This document shows, one piece after another, positions 8,816 to 18,499 of a stretch of DNA of 64,000 nt. This DNA is from Methylotenera_A sp040387515 (lineage in GTDB: Bacteria; Pseudomonadota; Gammaproteobacteria; Burkholderiales; Methylophilaceae): NCBI GenBank assembly GCA_040387515.1, contig JAZKDP010000019.1:1-64000 (forward strand), read 5' to 3'. The notes below the pieces were generated by a model that searched no databases, had not been told where the DNA came from, and was given only the letters and a program-made list of their open reading frames with translations. Numbering within the stretch: position 1 is the first letter of the stretch; each line of letters begins with the position of its first letter. The translations under genes and the position numbers were made by a program.

Positions 8816-10582
8816 ATGAAAATAATCGATAGGCTAGCGCTTTTAACCGCGCTTCTTTTTATACCTTTACCAATCAGTGCTATTGCTGCTGATATCAATC
8901 AGGTAGACACCAACACCCAAGAGCAAATACGTAGTCAAGAACGGCAGCGTTTGTTACGCCAGCAGCAAGAATTAAAGCCTGACGCTAGAGATGCTGGGGA
9001 GCAACTCAAAAACTCAGCGCCTATTCTGACAGATGTTATTCCAGATAATGAGACACCTTGTTTCATCATCAATCAAATTGAATTGATCGGCGATTCAGCC
9101 GATCAATTCAAGTTTGCCTTAAACAGAGTGTTGGACAATAAGCCAATTTTAGGTCGCTGTCTGGGTGCTGTTGGAATCAATGCTGTCATGGCAAGTGTGC
9201 AGAATGCCATTATTGCTAAAGGTTATGTCACTACACGCGTATTAGCGGCGCCTCAAGATTTAAAGGCGGGCATTTTGCAGTTAACGATTATTCCCGGGCA
9301 TATCAATGCTATTCGATTCACGCCAGATTCGAGTAAGCGTGTCAGTGCTTGGAGCGCATTACCAAGCAGCAAAGGTGATTTACTCAATTTACGTGATATT
9401 GAGCAGGGCTTAGAAAACTTCAAACGCGTGCCTACTGCTGAGGCTAACATTCAGATTGAACCAGCAAGTACTGAAGCTAATACACCTGGTTTAAGTGATT
9501 TGGTTGTGCACTATCAACAACGTTTTCCCGTGCGCATCTCACTCAATCTAGATGACAGCGGTTCAAAAACTACTGGTAAATATCAAGGTGGACTTACACT
9601 GTCGGGTGACAATCTGCTGTCACTCAATGATTTGGTCTATGTGAACTACAACCATGATCTAGGTGCTGGTAATACGGGTAGGCGAGGTAATGATGGCTAT
9701 ACCGCACACTATTCAGTGCCTTACGACAATTGGTTATTAAGTGCTACAACTTCCACCAACGATTTTTATCAAACGGTTGCTGGAATCAATCAGACTTATG
9801 TCTTTAGTGGGCGCTCACAGAACGCTGAGATTAAAGTCAGCAGATTGCTTTATCGTAATAGCATCAATAAAACGTTTGCCTCTTTAAAAGGTTTTTTACG
9901 TAAGTCGAATAACTACATTGATGATACTGAAATTGAAGTTCAACGCCGCCGTACTGCAGGCTGGGAGTTGGGTGTTAATCAAAGTTGGTATATTGGCCAA
10001 GCGGTGCTTGACTATAATCTTGCGTATCGCCGGGGCACTGGCGCAGATGATGCACTTCAAGCGCCCGAACAAAGCTTTGGTGAAGGCACATCGCGCATGA
10101 AGCTGTTGCTTGGCGATTTAAATCTCGTTGTGCCTTTTCAAGTAATTGCACCTTGGGGCCAGCAATCGCTTCAATACAGCGCGTCACTGCGCGGTCAAAC
10201 TAACTATACTCCGCTAACACCTCAAGACCGTTTCAATATCGGTAATCGATTTACTGTACGTGGGTTTGATGGTGAGCAAACACTGATTGCCGACAATGGA
10301 TGGCTTATCCGTAATGAACTGATTACTCCGATTGCACAGTCTGGCCAGGCAGTTTATTGGGGGCTGGATTATGGAGAAGTGGGTGGTCAATCTTCTAAAA
10401 ACCTAATTGGTAAATATTTAGCCGGCACCGTACTTGGACTACGAGGAAGTGCTCAGCCTACAGGTTTAAACCTATTGAGTGGATTGAGCTATGACTTGTT
10501 TTTAGCTAAACCTATCAATAAGCCCAAAGGCTTCGAAACACATGATGTTACTGCAGGCTTTAATTTTAATTACGCCTATTAA
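8816..10582 (+). CDS. Two-partner secretion outer-membrane transporter (ShlB/FhaC/HecB family)
   Basis: This TpsB protein recognises and exports a partner exoprotein through a 16-strand outer-membrane barrel. The 588-residue protein has a signal peptide (about 1-24, ending ISAIAA), a Gln/Arg-rich helix (about 34-57), POTRA domains beginning near CFIINQIELIGDS (residue 82), and a barrel from about 230 to the end. The family motif is FTVRGFDGEQ (about 479-488), and the chain ends in aromatic strands FNFNYAY, as is usual for outer-membrane barrels. The partner gene lies about 300 nt downstream on the same strand. It appears intact. Confidence 0.95.
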   Translation: MKIIDRLALLTALLFIPLPISAIAADINQVDTNTQEQIRSQERQRLLRQQQELKPDARDAGEQLKNSAPILTDVIPDNETPCFIINQIELIGDSADQFKFALNRVLDNKPILGRCLGAVGINAVMASVQNAIIAKGYVTTRVLAAPQDLKAGILQLTIIPGHINAIRFTPDSSKRVSAWSALPSSKGDLLNLRDIEQGLENFKRVPTAEANIQIEPASTEANTPGLSDLVVHYQQRFPVRISLNLDDSGSKTTGKYQGGLTLSGDNLLSLNDLVYVNYNHDLGAGNTGRRGNDGYTAHYSVPYDNWLLSATTSTNDFYQTVAGINQTYVFSGRSQNAEIKVSRLLYRNSINKTFASLKGFLRKSNNYIDDTEIEVQRRRTAGWELGVNQSWYIGQAVLDYNLAYRRGTGADDALQAPEQSFGEGTSRMKLLLGDLNLVVPFQVIAPWGQQSLQYSASLRGQTNYTPLTPQDRFNIGNRFTVRGFDGEQTLIADNGWLIRNELITPIAQSGQAVYWGLDYGEVGGQSSKNLIGKYLAGTVLGLRGSAQPTGLNLLSGLSYDLFLAKPINKPKGFETHDVTAGFNFNYAY

Positions 10583-10680
10583 CGCTAATTGCTATCATTT
10601 ACTTCCCCTAAGCTACTATCCCCACAATATTTACGCCTAAATTAGTAACGCTAATAAGGTACAAATATTGCTTATAAAAA

Positions 10681-10719
10681 TTTCATGTGTGAATCGACAA
10701 AGATCGATCACACATGAAA
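10681..10719. repeat. Long inverted repeat between the secretion transporter and its exoprotein gene
   Basis: TTTCATGTGTGA (10681-10692) pairs perfectly with TCACACATGAAA (10708-10719). Inner TCGA boxes (10694-10697 and 10704-10707) extend the stem to 16 bp with one bulged A, leaving a short CAAAGA-type loop. A run of As precedes the left arm, so only the minus-strand reading ends in a T tract. On the plus strand it could be an attenuating or processing hairpin between the two partner genes, or a palindromic protein-binding site. Confidence 0.7.
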
Positions 10720-10879
10720 ATAATAACATATGCAATAAATCAATCACTTAAAACATTACGTAGGATCGGAAAATCAGATTCTTGGTTTGTTGTTAAGCAA
10801 TTACGTGCGCAGATTTGTCACATCGCTGCCGATTTTTGACGATTGATATTAAAAACTAATAATAAGATTGACAATAAAA

Positions 10880-13800
10880 ATGAATAAAAACCAATTTCGT
10901 ATTGTTTTTAACCATACTCGCGGACTCATGATGGCAGTTGGCGAACATGTTAAATCCCACACTTCGGCATGCTGCACTGAATCTATTGCTAGGAATAGCA
11001 TAGGCGCAGAAAAATCGCACAATGCTCAACAAACGGCGACTATTCGACCACTGGTCTTTTCTGTGATGCTATCACTGGGTATGGTCGGTATCGTGCCTAA
11101 CCCGCTCAGCATACACAAGGCATATGCTGATATCATCGCAGACCAAGCTGCACCTGTTAATCAAAGACCAGTCATTATCAATGCGCCTAATGGTATCCAT
11201 CTGGTGAATATACAAACACCTAGCGCAGCAGGGGTTTCTCGCAATACTTATAGCCAGTTTGACGTAAATACTAATGGTGCAATTTTAAATAATAGTCGCA
11301 CCAACGTTCAAACGCAACTAGGTGGTTTTGTGCAGGGCAATCCTTATTTAGCTACTGGGACTGCGCGAATCATCTTAAATGAAGTCAACTCACAAAACCC
11401 AAGTTTGCTAAACGGGTATATAGAGGTTGCTGGTAGTCGTGCACAAGTTGTCATTGCTAACCCTGCAGGCATTTCATGTGATGGTTGTGGTTTTATCAAT
11501 GCAAGTCGCAACACATTAACCACAGGTACTCCAGTCATTAATGGGGGCGACTTAATTGGCTATCGAGTCACGGGTGGGATAATCAACTTACTAGGTGCAG
11601 GTTTAGATGCCAGTCAGTCTAATTTCACCGATATTATTGCGCGAGCAGTTCATGTGAATGCAGGTGTTTTTGCTAACAATCTCAACGTGATTACTGGCAC
11701 GAATCAGGTCCATGTTGCTAGCGCTGGTGATATCAGCAATGTTGTGCCAATTGTTCCTATCAATACAGTTTCTAATCCCGTGCCTAGCTATGCGTTAGAT
11801 GTGGCAGCACTTGGTGGCATGTACGCAGGTAAGATTCATATGATAGGTACTGAGGCCGGATTAGGCGTGAATAATGCAGGTACGATTGGTGCTGGCGTAG
11901 GTGAAATCAGCCTAACTGTCGATGGGCGATTAACCAATGTAGCCAGCATAGCGAGTACGACACAGACGAACATTCGCGCACAAAATATCCTTAACACCGG
12001 CGGTACGCTGAGTGCAGGCCAAGAACTTAACCTGAATACAAGCAGTTTAAGTGGTGACGGAAAAGTGTTATCAGGCGGCAATGCGAACATCACGCTTAAC
12101 AGCGATTATATCCACACAAATACAGCAGGGCTACTAGCCACTGGCAATCTCACGCTTTCAACCACAGGCAAGATTACCAATCAAGCCAGTATTCTGGCAG
12201 GAAACACACTCACGCTTATAGCCGCTAATATTGATAATAGTGTTAGCGGTGAAATCATTGGTACTGACACATCCATTAATGTGACTAATACGCTTATTAA
12301 TCGAGGGTTGATTGATGGCAGTAATACATTTATTACTGCAAATACATTGAGGAATACTGGTACAGGTAGCGTATTTGGCGACCATTTAGCAGTTCAAGTG
12401 AGTTCGCTTAACAATCAAGCAGAAACGCTTAACAGTATAGAAACGGCGGCAATTATTGCTGCACGAACAAGGCTAGATATTGGCGCACAAAACATTCTTA
12501 ACGAAAATAACAGTCTGTTATTTAGTGCAGGCGATTTAGCAATAGGAGGTAGCTTAGATACTAATCATCAAGCCACTGCTCTGATGGGAAATTCTCAAAC
12601 GACCATATTAATCAATCACGGAGCGACAATTGAGGCTTTGGGGAATTTTAACGCCAATGTGGCTGATTTACAGAATCTTAACGCTGGCATTACGACCACT
12701 CAAGTAGTGACAGGGAGCACGGCGTACGACCAGTTCACGCCTCGCGACACAGGTGTGATTCTAAATTCAGCAGATTACCCAGGTGCACAGATTGGTAACT
12801 TTAATATTTCTTATCGAACAGCAGGCGCCTATTCTTTTAGAGAATATTATCGCTACTTGTACACAGGCACTACAACAGCAGAAACCCTCAATACCAGCTT
12901 ACCTGCACAATTGGTTGCAGGTAATAATATGACCTTAATTGGCAATATCAATAATACTGACAGTAAAATTATCGCTGGTAACTTGCTTGATATGACAGGC
13001 GCAAGTCTTAACAATTTAAACACGCAAGGTATCAATACCGTCAGCTATAACGGCACTTCTTATTATTACGACTATGACGGCGATGAAAGTTGTGGTGACG
13101 CAGGTGATGGTTGTTATGATATTTCAGTAGCGCCTTACAACCCTGCTAATACAGTAACAACGTTCAATCTCGCTACCTCACAGGTCGCACAAAATACATC
13201 CACTGCTGGTGCAGCAAGTGGTACAACAGTCGCTACATTTAATAATAGTCCTTTGCCTGTGAGTAGCTTATTTCAAACTAATCCGAATCCAAATAGCAAT
13301 TATTTAATAGAAACTAACCCAAGATTTGCCCACTATAAAACTTGGTTAAGCTCGGACTACTTACTCAACTCATTGCAGTTTGATAGCGCACTGAGCACCA
13401 AACGTTTGGGTGATGGATTTTATGAACAAAAACTTATCCGTGAGCAAGTAGCAGAACTCACTGGTAGGCGTTATTTAACTGGCTATGCAACAGACGAAGC
13501 GCAATACCTAGCCTTAATGACCAGTGGAGTTACTTCAGCCAAGGCATTAAATTTAACGCCAGGGGTTGCATTAAGTGCCACTCAAATTGCGCAGCTCACT
13601 AGTGATATTGTTTGGTTGGTAGAGCAAGAAGTGACTTTGCCCAACGGCACCGTCACACGCGCACTGGTTCCACAAGTGTATATGGTCTTAAAAGCAGGTG
13701 ATTTAGCTGGCACTGGTGCACTCATCAGCGCTGACAGTCTACAGTTAGACTTAACTGGGGATTTCAATAATCAGGGTTATTTATCAGGTAGACGTGTCGT

Positions 13801-16800
13801 CAATATCACCGCTGAGAATATCAATAATTTAGGCGGTCAAATAAGTAGTAAAGAGGTGAACTTAATCGCGCGCCAAGACATTAACAATCTAGGTGGTAGC
13901 GTTATTGCCGAAGATAAGTTGATAGTCAATGCTGGCAACAACTTGAATATAGTCAGCACCACACAAACTAGCCAAAACACTGTCGATAAGAGTGCATTTA
14001 GCCGAACCAATCTGGATCGTATTGCTGGCCTATATGTCACTGGCGAAAAAGGCATATTAGTCGCCAGTGCAGGCAGCAATGTCAGCTTTTTGGCGGCCAG
14101 TGTGAGTAATAGTGGCGCTGAAGGAGCGACTGCCATTTCAGCCGGCAACAATCTAACATTAGGCACGGTCAAAATATCAGAGCAAAATAACAGCATCCGT
14201 GACGCTAAGAACTACATTAAACAAGGCAGTAGCGATGACATTGGTACGACCATACAAACATCAGGCAACACTACCTTAATTGCAGGCAAAGATTTAAATT
14301 TGAAGGCGGCTAATGTCACCAGTGATACAGGTGCAATTGTTGGTATTGCTGGTGGTGATATCAACATCGAAAGTGGTGAGCATGCCGATAACATGGCAAC
14401 TGCACGTTACGTTAAAAAAAGCGGGACGCTCTCTAGTAAAAAGACCACCACCCGCGATACGTTTAATAACACGAGCAGTATCGCCAGTACTTTAAGTGCT
14501 AATAGCATCACTTTAGTAGCTGGCGCAGCAGCAGCTAACGATGGCATAGTCAGCACTCAACAGGGGCAAGGTAATTTGAATGTCAAAGGTAGTCATATCA
14601 TAGCCACCAATGATGTTAACTTAAGTGCAGGATATAATATAAATATTGTGGCTGCAGAAGATACTCATGACGAAACCCATTATAAACAAGTTAAGCAAAG
14701 CGGTTTAAGCTCCAGCGGCGCCAGTGTCACTTACGGTAACAGCAAACTCACCAACACCAACGATAGCCAACAAGTGACTAATGTAGCGAGCGTGCTTGGC
14801 AGTGTTGAGGGAAATGTGAATATCAATGCAGGTAAGACTTACACTCAAAAAGCCAGTGACATTCTGACACCAGAAGGTGATATTGATATTACGGCACAAC
14901 AGGTGAATATCAGGGCGGCGACAGACACCTACAATAGTCAGCAAACCATGAAATATAAACAGACAGGGATTACAGTTGCAGTGAGTAACCCTGTTATTTC
15001 TGCTATTCAAACAGCGCAACAAATGAGTAAGGCCGCTAAAGAGACCGATGACCCAAGAATGCAAGCGTTGGCGGCAGGTACCACCGCCTTAGCGGCAATC
15101 AATGCCAAAGATGCCATTGTTGCGGGCAGCACCCCTAAGTTGGATGAACATGGACTTGAGGTATTGGACGCTAATGGCAAAAATACCGCTGACAACCTCG
15201 CCAACCAAGTTGGCGGCATTAATGTATCCATCAGCATTGGTAGTAGTAAAAGTCAAAGTAGCAGCACACAAACCAGCAGCAGTTCTGCCAGTAGTCATTT
15301 AACAGCGGGCGGTGATGTTAATATCACTGCTATGGGAGCGAGCAAAGAGAGTGATATCAATATTATTGGCACACAAATCAAAGCCGCGAATAATGTTAGC
15401 CTTAAAGCCGAAGACCAAATTAATCTAATTGCCGCACAAAACAATGAAACACTTCATAGCACGAATAAAAGCAGCAGCGCCAGTATCGGCATGAGCGTTG
15501 GCAGCAATGGTTGGACAGTCAATGCAAGCGCATCGGCATCCAAAGGTAAGGTTAACGGCACCGATGTCACTTGGACAGAAAGTTTAGTACAAGGCGGCAC
15601 CAACGTAGCAGATAAAGTATTTCTGCAAAGTGGTACAGATCTCAATCTCATCGGTACTCAAGTCAAGGGCAACCAGATTATTGCCGACATCGGTAGTTCT
15701 GGTCACGGTAATTTAAACATCCAGAGCCTGCAAGATGCCAGCACCTACGATAGCAAGCAAAAAAGCATGGGCATCAGTATAAGCGTACCAATTGGCGCAG
15801 GTGCTTATGGCGGTTCAATCAGCGGTTCCAGCACTAAAATACAATCTGACTATGCCTCAGTAAACGAACAGGCTGGTATTCTTGCCGGAGATGGGGGTTT
15901 CCAAGTCAGCGTGGCTGGCAATACCAATCTAGCAGGCGCAGTGATAGCTTCCAACGAACAGGCGATTGAAGACGGAAAAAACAGCCTGACAACTGAAACA
16001 CTTACCGTATCAAATATTTATAATAAAGCAGAATATGAAGCTAAAGGCTCTTCGGCAACAATTGGTGGTGGCTTACAAGCTGGGTTGCCACAACTCTCCG
16101 GTGCAGGTATAGGAAGCGATAGCGATAAAACCGATAGCGTTACACTAAGTGCTGTAAGTTCAGGCACTGTCATCATCACAGATAATAGTAAGCAAGTAGA
16201 CTTAACCAGCAAAGATACGATTACCACACTAGCTATCCTCAATCGCGATGTGTATGTGAACGAACAAGGGGAGGCAGTGGATAGTCAGGGCAATAGTATG
16301 GCCAATACCATTGCCCCAATCTTCGACCAGGAAAAGGTACAAAGAGAAATCGAAGCTCAGGTGAAGATTACTCAAGCGTTCAGCCAGGAAGCTCCGAGAG
16401 CACTCAACGCCTTTGCTCAAGAAAAAACAAAGCCTTATCAAGATGCGAATAAAACATTGAAAGAAGCAAAAGCAGAGTTAGAACAAACCACTGACCCTGA
16501 AAAACAGCAAAGACTACAAGATATTATCATTGAAGCGGAGCAAACGATTGCAGATACGCAAGCAGACTATGATAAATGGAAAGAAGGCGGAGAGTACCGT
16601 ATAGCCAGTAATATCATTATTGCGGCTATTAGCGGAAGTACATCAGGCGCTGTGGGCGCGATTACCAAGGAGTCCTTGTCTTGGGCGGCTGATGTGATGC
16701 AGCAAAAGATGATAGAAGATTCTATGAAGTTTCCAGGTATTTGCGATAATCAAGGGAACTGTTTAGATAATAAATCGGGTGTGAGCGAAGGGGTAAGTGG

Positions 16801-17242
16801 GAATAAATTTAAACTTGCAGGTGGACGAGTTAATATTGATGAGTTATGTAAAAAAGATAGGTGTGCAATAAATGAAGATGACAGCCTTACATTTACAGGA
16901 AATCTTGCTGAGTTTCTACAATCTGAAGAAGGGCAGAAAATGCGTAGTCCGATGGGAGGGTTTCAAGGTGCAAAAGGATTGTTCGCTTTTTTTGATTACG
17001 AAGCAGGTACTATTTGGGACATTATTGCAGAAGCTTATGCAGGCCCCCATGACATGCTAAACAGCAATATTTGGTACGACGAACAAGGAAATATCAAAGC
17101 AGGTGTTGAAGAAACAATTACTGGCAAAGTTGGCAACATCACAAACTACACCAATGTTTTGTTGGCCACTCCATTTGCTTTGAGTGTTTTACTACCACCT
17201 GAAGTTTGGAGTGCATTAATGGTTTTAGTGGGGGAAAATTAG
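10880..17242 (+). CDS. Filamentous hemagglutinin/CdiA-like two-partner secretion exoprotein
   Basis: This is a giant secreted beta-helical adhesin or contact-toxin type protein of 2120 residues. The N-terminus MNKNQFRIVFNHTRGLMMAV is an extended signal peptide region, with the hydrophobic signal core near 54-85. The TPS secretion domain follows and carries the diagnostic NPAGISCDGCGF (about 193-204). Thousands of bases then encode Asn/Gly/Thr-rich helix repeats of hemagglutinin type. Near residues 730-745 is an acidic insert DYDGDESCGDAGDGCYD. A charged, probably coiled region (about 1857-1905) precedes a hydrophobic Gly/Ala segment and a distinct C-terminal domain with GAKGLFAFFDYEAGTIWD and AYAGPHDML (about 2026-2058). 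No VENN motif is seen, so a classical CdiA toxin boundary cannot be placed. The ATG at 10880 is chosen over the in-frame TTG at 10868 because signal regions of this type start MNK. Confidence 0.93.
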   Translation: MNKNQFRIVFNHTRGLMMAVGEHVKSHTSACCTESIARNSIGAEKSHNAQQTATIRPLVFSVMLSLGMVGIVPNPLSIHKAYADIIADQAAPVNQRPVIINAPNGIHLVNIQTPSAAGVSRNTYSQFDVNTNGAILNNSRTNVQTQLGGFVQGNPYLATGTARIILNEVNSQNPSLLNGYIEVAGSRAQVVIANPAGISCDGCGFINASRNTLTTGTPVINGGDLIGYRVTGGIINLLGAGLDASQSNFTDIIARAVHVNAGVFANNLNVITGTNQVHVASAGDISNVVPIVPINTVSNPVPSYALDVAALGGMYAGKIHMIGTEAGLGVNNAGTIGAGVGEISLTVDGRLTNVASIASTTQTNIRAQNILNTGGTLSAGQELNLNTSSLSGDGKVLSGGNANITLNSDYIHTNTAGLLATGNLTLSTTGKITNQASILAGNTLTLIAANIDNSVSGEIIGTDTSINVTNTLINRGLIDGSNTFITANTLRNTGTGSVFGDHLAVQVSSLNNQAETLNSIETAAIIAARTRLDIGAQNILNENNSLLFSAGDLAIGGSLDTNHQATALMGNSQTTILINHGATIEALGNFNANVADLQNLNAGITTTQVVTGSTAYDQFTPRDTGVILNSADYPGAQIGNFNISYRTAGAYSFREYYRYLYTGTTTAETLNTSLPAQLVAGNNMTLIGNINNTDSKIIAGNLLDMTGASLNNLNTQGINTVSYNGTSYYYDYDGDESCGDAGDGCYDISVAPYNPANTVTTFNLATSQVAQNTSTAGAASGTTVATFNNSPLPVSSLFQTNPNPNSNYLIETNPRFAHYKTWLSSDYLLNSLQFDSALSTKRLGDGFYEQKLIREQVAELTGRRYLTGYATDEAQYLALMTSGVTSAKALNLTPGVALSATQIAQLTSDIVWLVEQEVTLPNGTVTRALVPQVYMVLKAGDLAGTGALISADSLQLDLTGDFNNQGYLSGRRVVNITAENINNLGGQISSKEVNLIARQDINNLGGSVIAEDKLIVNAGNNLNIVSTTQTSQNTVDKSAFSRTNLDRIAGLYVTGEKGILVASAGSNVSFLAASVSNSGAEGATAISAGNNLTLGTVKISEQNNSIRDAKNYIKQGSSDDIGTTIQTSGNTTLIAGKDLNLKAANVTSDTGAIVGIAGGDINIESGEHADNMATARYVKKSGTLSSKKTTTRDTFNNTSSIASTLSANSITLVAGAAAANDGIVSTQQGQGNLNVKGSHIIATNDVNLSAGYNINIVAAEDTHDETHYKQVKQSGLSSSGASVTYGNSKLTNTNDSQQVTNVASVLGSVEGNVNINAGKTYTQKASDILTPEGDIDITAQQVNIRAATDTYNSQQTMKYKQTGITVAVSNPVISAIQTAQQMSKAAKETDDPRMQALAAGTTALAAINAKDAIVAGSTPKLDEHGLEVLDANGKNTADNLANQVGGINVSISIGSSKSQSSSTQTSSSSASSHLTAGGDVNITAMGASKESDINIIGTQIKAANNVSLKAEDQINLIAAQNNETLHSTNKSSSASIGMSVGSNGWTVNASASASKGKVNGTDVTWTESLVQGGTNVADKVFLQSGTDLNLIGTQVKGNQIIADIGSSGHGNLNIQSLQDASTYDSKQKSMGISISVPIGAGAYGGSISGSSTKIQSDYASVNEQAGILAGDGGFQVSVAGNTNLAGAVIASNEQAIEDGKNSLTTETLTVSNIYNKAEYEAKGSSATIGGGLQAGLPQLSGAGIGSDSDKTDSVTLSAVSSGTVIITDNSKQVDLTSKDTITTLAILNRDVYVNEQGEAVDSQGNSMANTIAPIFDQEKVQREIEAQVKITQAFSQEAPRALNAFAQEKTKPYQDANKTLKEAKAELEQTTDPEKQQRLQDIIIEAEQTIADTQADYDKWKEGGEYRIASNIIIAAISGSTSGAVGAITKESLSWAADVMQQKMIEDSMKFPGICDNQGNCLDNKSGVSEGVSGNKFKLAGGRVNIDELCKKDRCAINEDDSLTFTGNLAEFLQSEEGQKMRSPMGGFQGAKGLFAFFDYEAGTIWDIIAEAYAGPHDMLNSNIWYDEQGNIKAGVEETITGKVGNITNYTNVLLATPFALSVLLPPEVWSALMVLVGEN

Positions 17243-17245
17243 CCC

Positions 17246-17959
17246 ATGAGATATTTCCGCTTGACGCATTATGTTATTCCAATAATTCTCATTTCTGGCT
17301 GCGCGGTCGCACCTGCTAAAAATTTTTACAATGAAGTTACATGGAGTCCAGCGACTTTATCCAAGAACAATTGTCCTCAATTGTCAGGCTTCTATATTGG
17401 AGATAAAAACCTATTGGATATTTTTCCAACGGAAGTTATCTCAAAACAATTCTTAGATCCAATATCTGTAATTACATATAAACAGGCACTCCCTGTGGAA
17501 TGGAATCCTGAGGGTTCACCTAAGAAAGGTGAGAAAATTACCCCTCAAGTATCCAGCCGTATAAAAAATATAAGACAAAAATACAATGAAGATATTGAGA
17601 TGTTTTATAAATCAGCTTCTATCCAAATTGAGCAATCTTCATCGTTACTGACGCTCACTACCATCTCTAACGGAACGATATATGAGAAAAGGGAATTTGA
17701 TTTGCAACAGCCAGGTGTTGGATGTGATAACGGAACTTTATATATTCGTTATCTGAGCGCCTCTGGCGGAGGGCCAGAAGCAAGAGGAGGATCTGCATAT
17801 GCTTCAGAAAAGCTTATAAGAAAATTATCAACTGGGGAAATCCAAGTTGAAAAGAAACTACGTGCGTGGGAGTTCAGTAACTGGACAGGAGTAGGTAAGC
17901 AATACAAAAAACCTTACATGGCAACACCTGTTTTAATGATGTTCAGAGAAAAACAATAA
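17246..17959 (+). CDS. Hypothetical lipoprotein downstream of the exoprotein
   Basis: This 237-residue protein has a short signal peptide ending in the lipobox LISGC, with the lipidated Cys at about residue 19, followed by AVAPAKNFYNEVTW. The mature part is soluble-looking, with no further membrane helix and no domain I recognise. It starts 3 nt after the exoprotein stop, with a GGGGGA stretch just upstream serving as a ribosome-binding site, so the two are co-transcribed and probably coupled. By position it could be an immunity-type or surface-anchoring partner; most known contact-inhibition immunity proteins are not lipoproteins, so this is only a hypothesis. Confidence 0.8.
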   Translation: MRYFRLTHYVIPIILISGCAVAPAKNFYNEVTWSPATLSKNNCPQLSGFYIGDKNLLDIFPTEVISKQFLDPISVITYKQALPVEWNPEGSPKKGEKITPQVSSRIKNIRQKYNEDIEMFYKSASIQIEQSSSLLTLTTISNGTIYEKREFDLQQPGVGCDNGTLYIRYLSASGGGPEARGGSAYASEKLIRKLSTGEIQVEKKLRAWEFSNWTGVGKQYKKPYMATPVLMMFREKQ

Positions 17960-18266
17960 TAGAAACAATAGGCAGAGCACAATCAATGCGACTTTTCCTA
18001 CATGTAAAAACGTGATCTGTCCCTATTGACTATTCGCATCTAGGGGTGTGATTCAAATGGAAAATCAGTTATCTAGAGTTATTCATTTAACGTGAGAGGG
18101 CCTCACACCTTGTTAGTCTAGTGAAAAATGAATCTGCAGCTCGGAGATTAAAATGACGATAGATTAAGTAAGTAATTAATAGCCTCTTAGGCGGAAGCAT
18201 AAAACTGGCTTTTGGACAAAGAGGGGCTTCCGCTGACAATTAACTAATTGATGTATAACGATTTAA
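17960..18266. other. Non-coding gap between the lipoprotein gene and tRNA-Arg
   Basis: No ORF longer than about a dozen codons stands out in these 307 nt. The arms GCGGAAGC (18191-18198) and GCTTCCGC (18226-18233) form an 8-bp inverted repeat with a 27-nt loop and no T-run. No integrase, no terminal repeats and no copy of the tRNA 3' end were found. Confidence 0.5.
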
Positions 18267-18343
18267 TGGCGCGCCCGGCGGGAGTCGAACCCACGACCTT
18301 TGGCTTCGGAAACCAACACTCTATCCAGCTGAGCTACGGGCGC
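18267..18343 (-). tRNA. tRNA-Arg (anticodon CCG), CCA encoded
   Basis: The minus strand reads GCGCCCGTAGCTCAGCTGG at the 5' end and closes with a matching CGGGCGC strand, discriminator G and an encoded CCA (77 nt). The anticodon arm TTGGT-TTCCGAA-GCCAA gives anticodon CCG. D and T loops are canonical (GGTTCGACTCC). Its 3' end faces the accessory block on the left. Confidence 0.97.
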
Positions 18344-18355
18344 TAATGATGGCGC

Positions 18356-18361
18356 ATTATA
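18356..18361 (-). promoter_or_regulatory. -10 box of the tRNA-Arg promoter
   Basis: A perfect TATAAT is read on the minus strand about 12 nt ahead of the tRNA 5' end, followed by a GCGCC discriminator typical of stringently controlled stable-RNA promoters. No convincing -35 box is visible. Confidence 0.55.
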
Positions 18362-18453
18362 ACAAAGCAGCAAGCATTAAGATAACTTGTTTAGATTCTT
18401 TGTAATAATGGCAATTGGCGTTAATTTGACTTTTAACCTTGTAAGCGTGTGGG

Positions 18454-18459
18454 TATAAT
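18454..18459 (+). promoter_or_regulatory. -10 box upstream of the cytochrome c5 gene
   Basis: A perfect TATAAT lies 40 nt before the start codon. A TTGACT sits at 18426-18431, but the 22-nt spacing is too long for a standard promoter, so the -35 element is unclear. Confidence 0.4.
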
Positions 18460-18499
18460 AGCGCTAGTTTATTTTTAAATAATTTAGGAACTAACCGCG

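Noticed and set aside
10868..10879. TTG start four codons upstream of the exoprotein ATG
   Set aside because: Extended signal peptide regions of this type begin at the MNK methionine; the upstream codons add nothing typical.
13837..15064. Several open frames antisense to the exoprotein gene
   Set aside because: They mirror low-complexity repeats, lack ribosome-binding sites and overlap a single intact coding frame.
16360..17242. Classical CdiA toxin with VENN-delimited C-terminus
   Set aside because: No VENN or similar motif is present, and the next gene is a lipoprotein, not a typical immunity protein; only a weaker hypothesis is kept.
17960..18080. AAAAACGTGATCTGTCCCTATT-like stretch (17 or so bases near 18006-18027) reminiscent of transposon or REP-associated flanks
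   Set aside because: No transposase, no second copy and no terminal repeats are visible nearby, so a mobile-element call is not supported.
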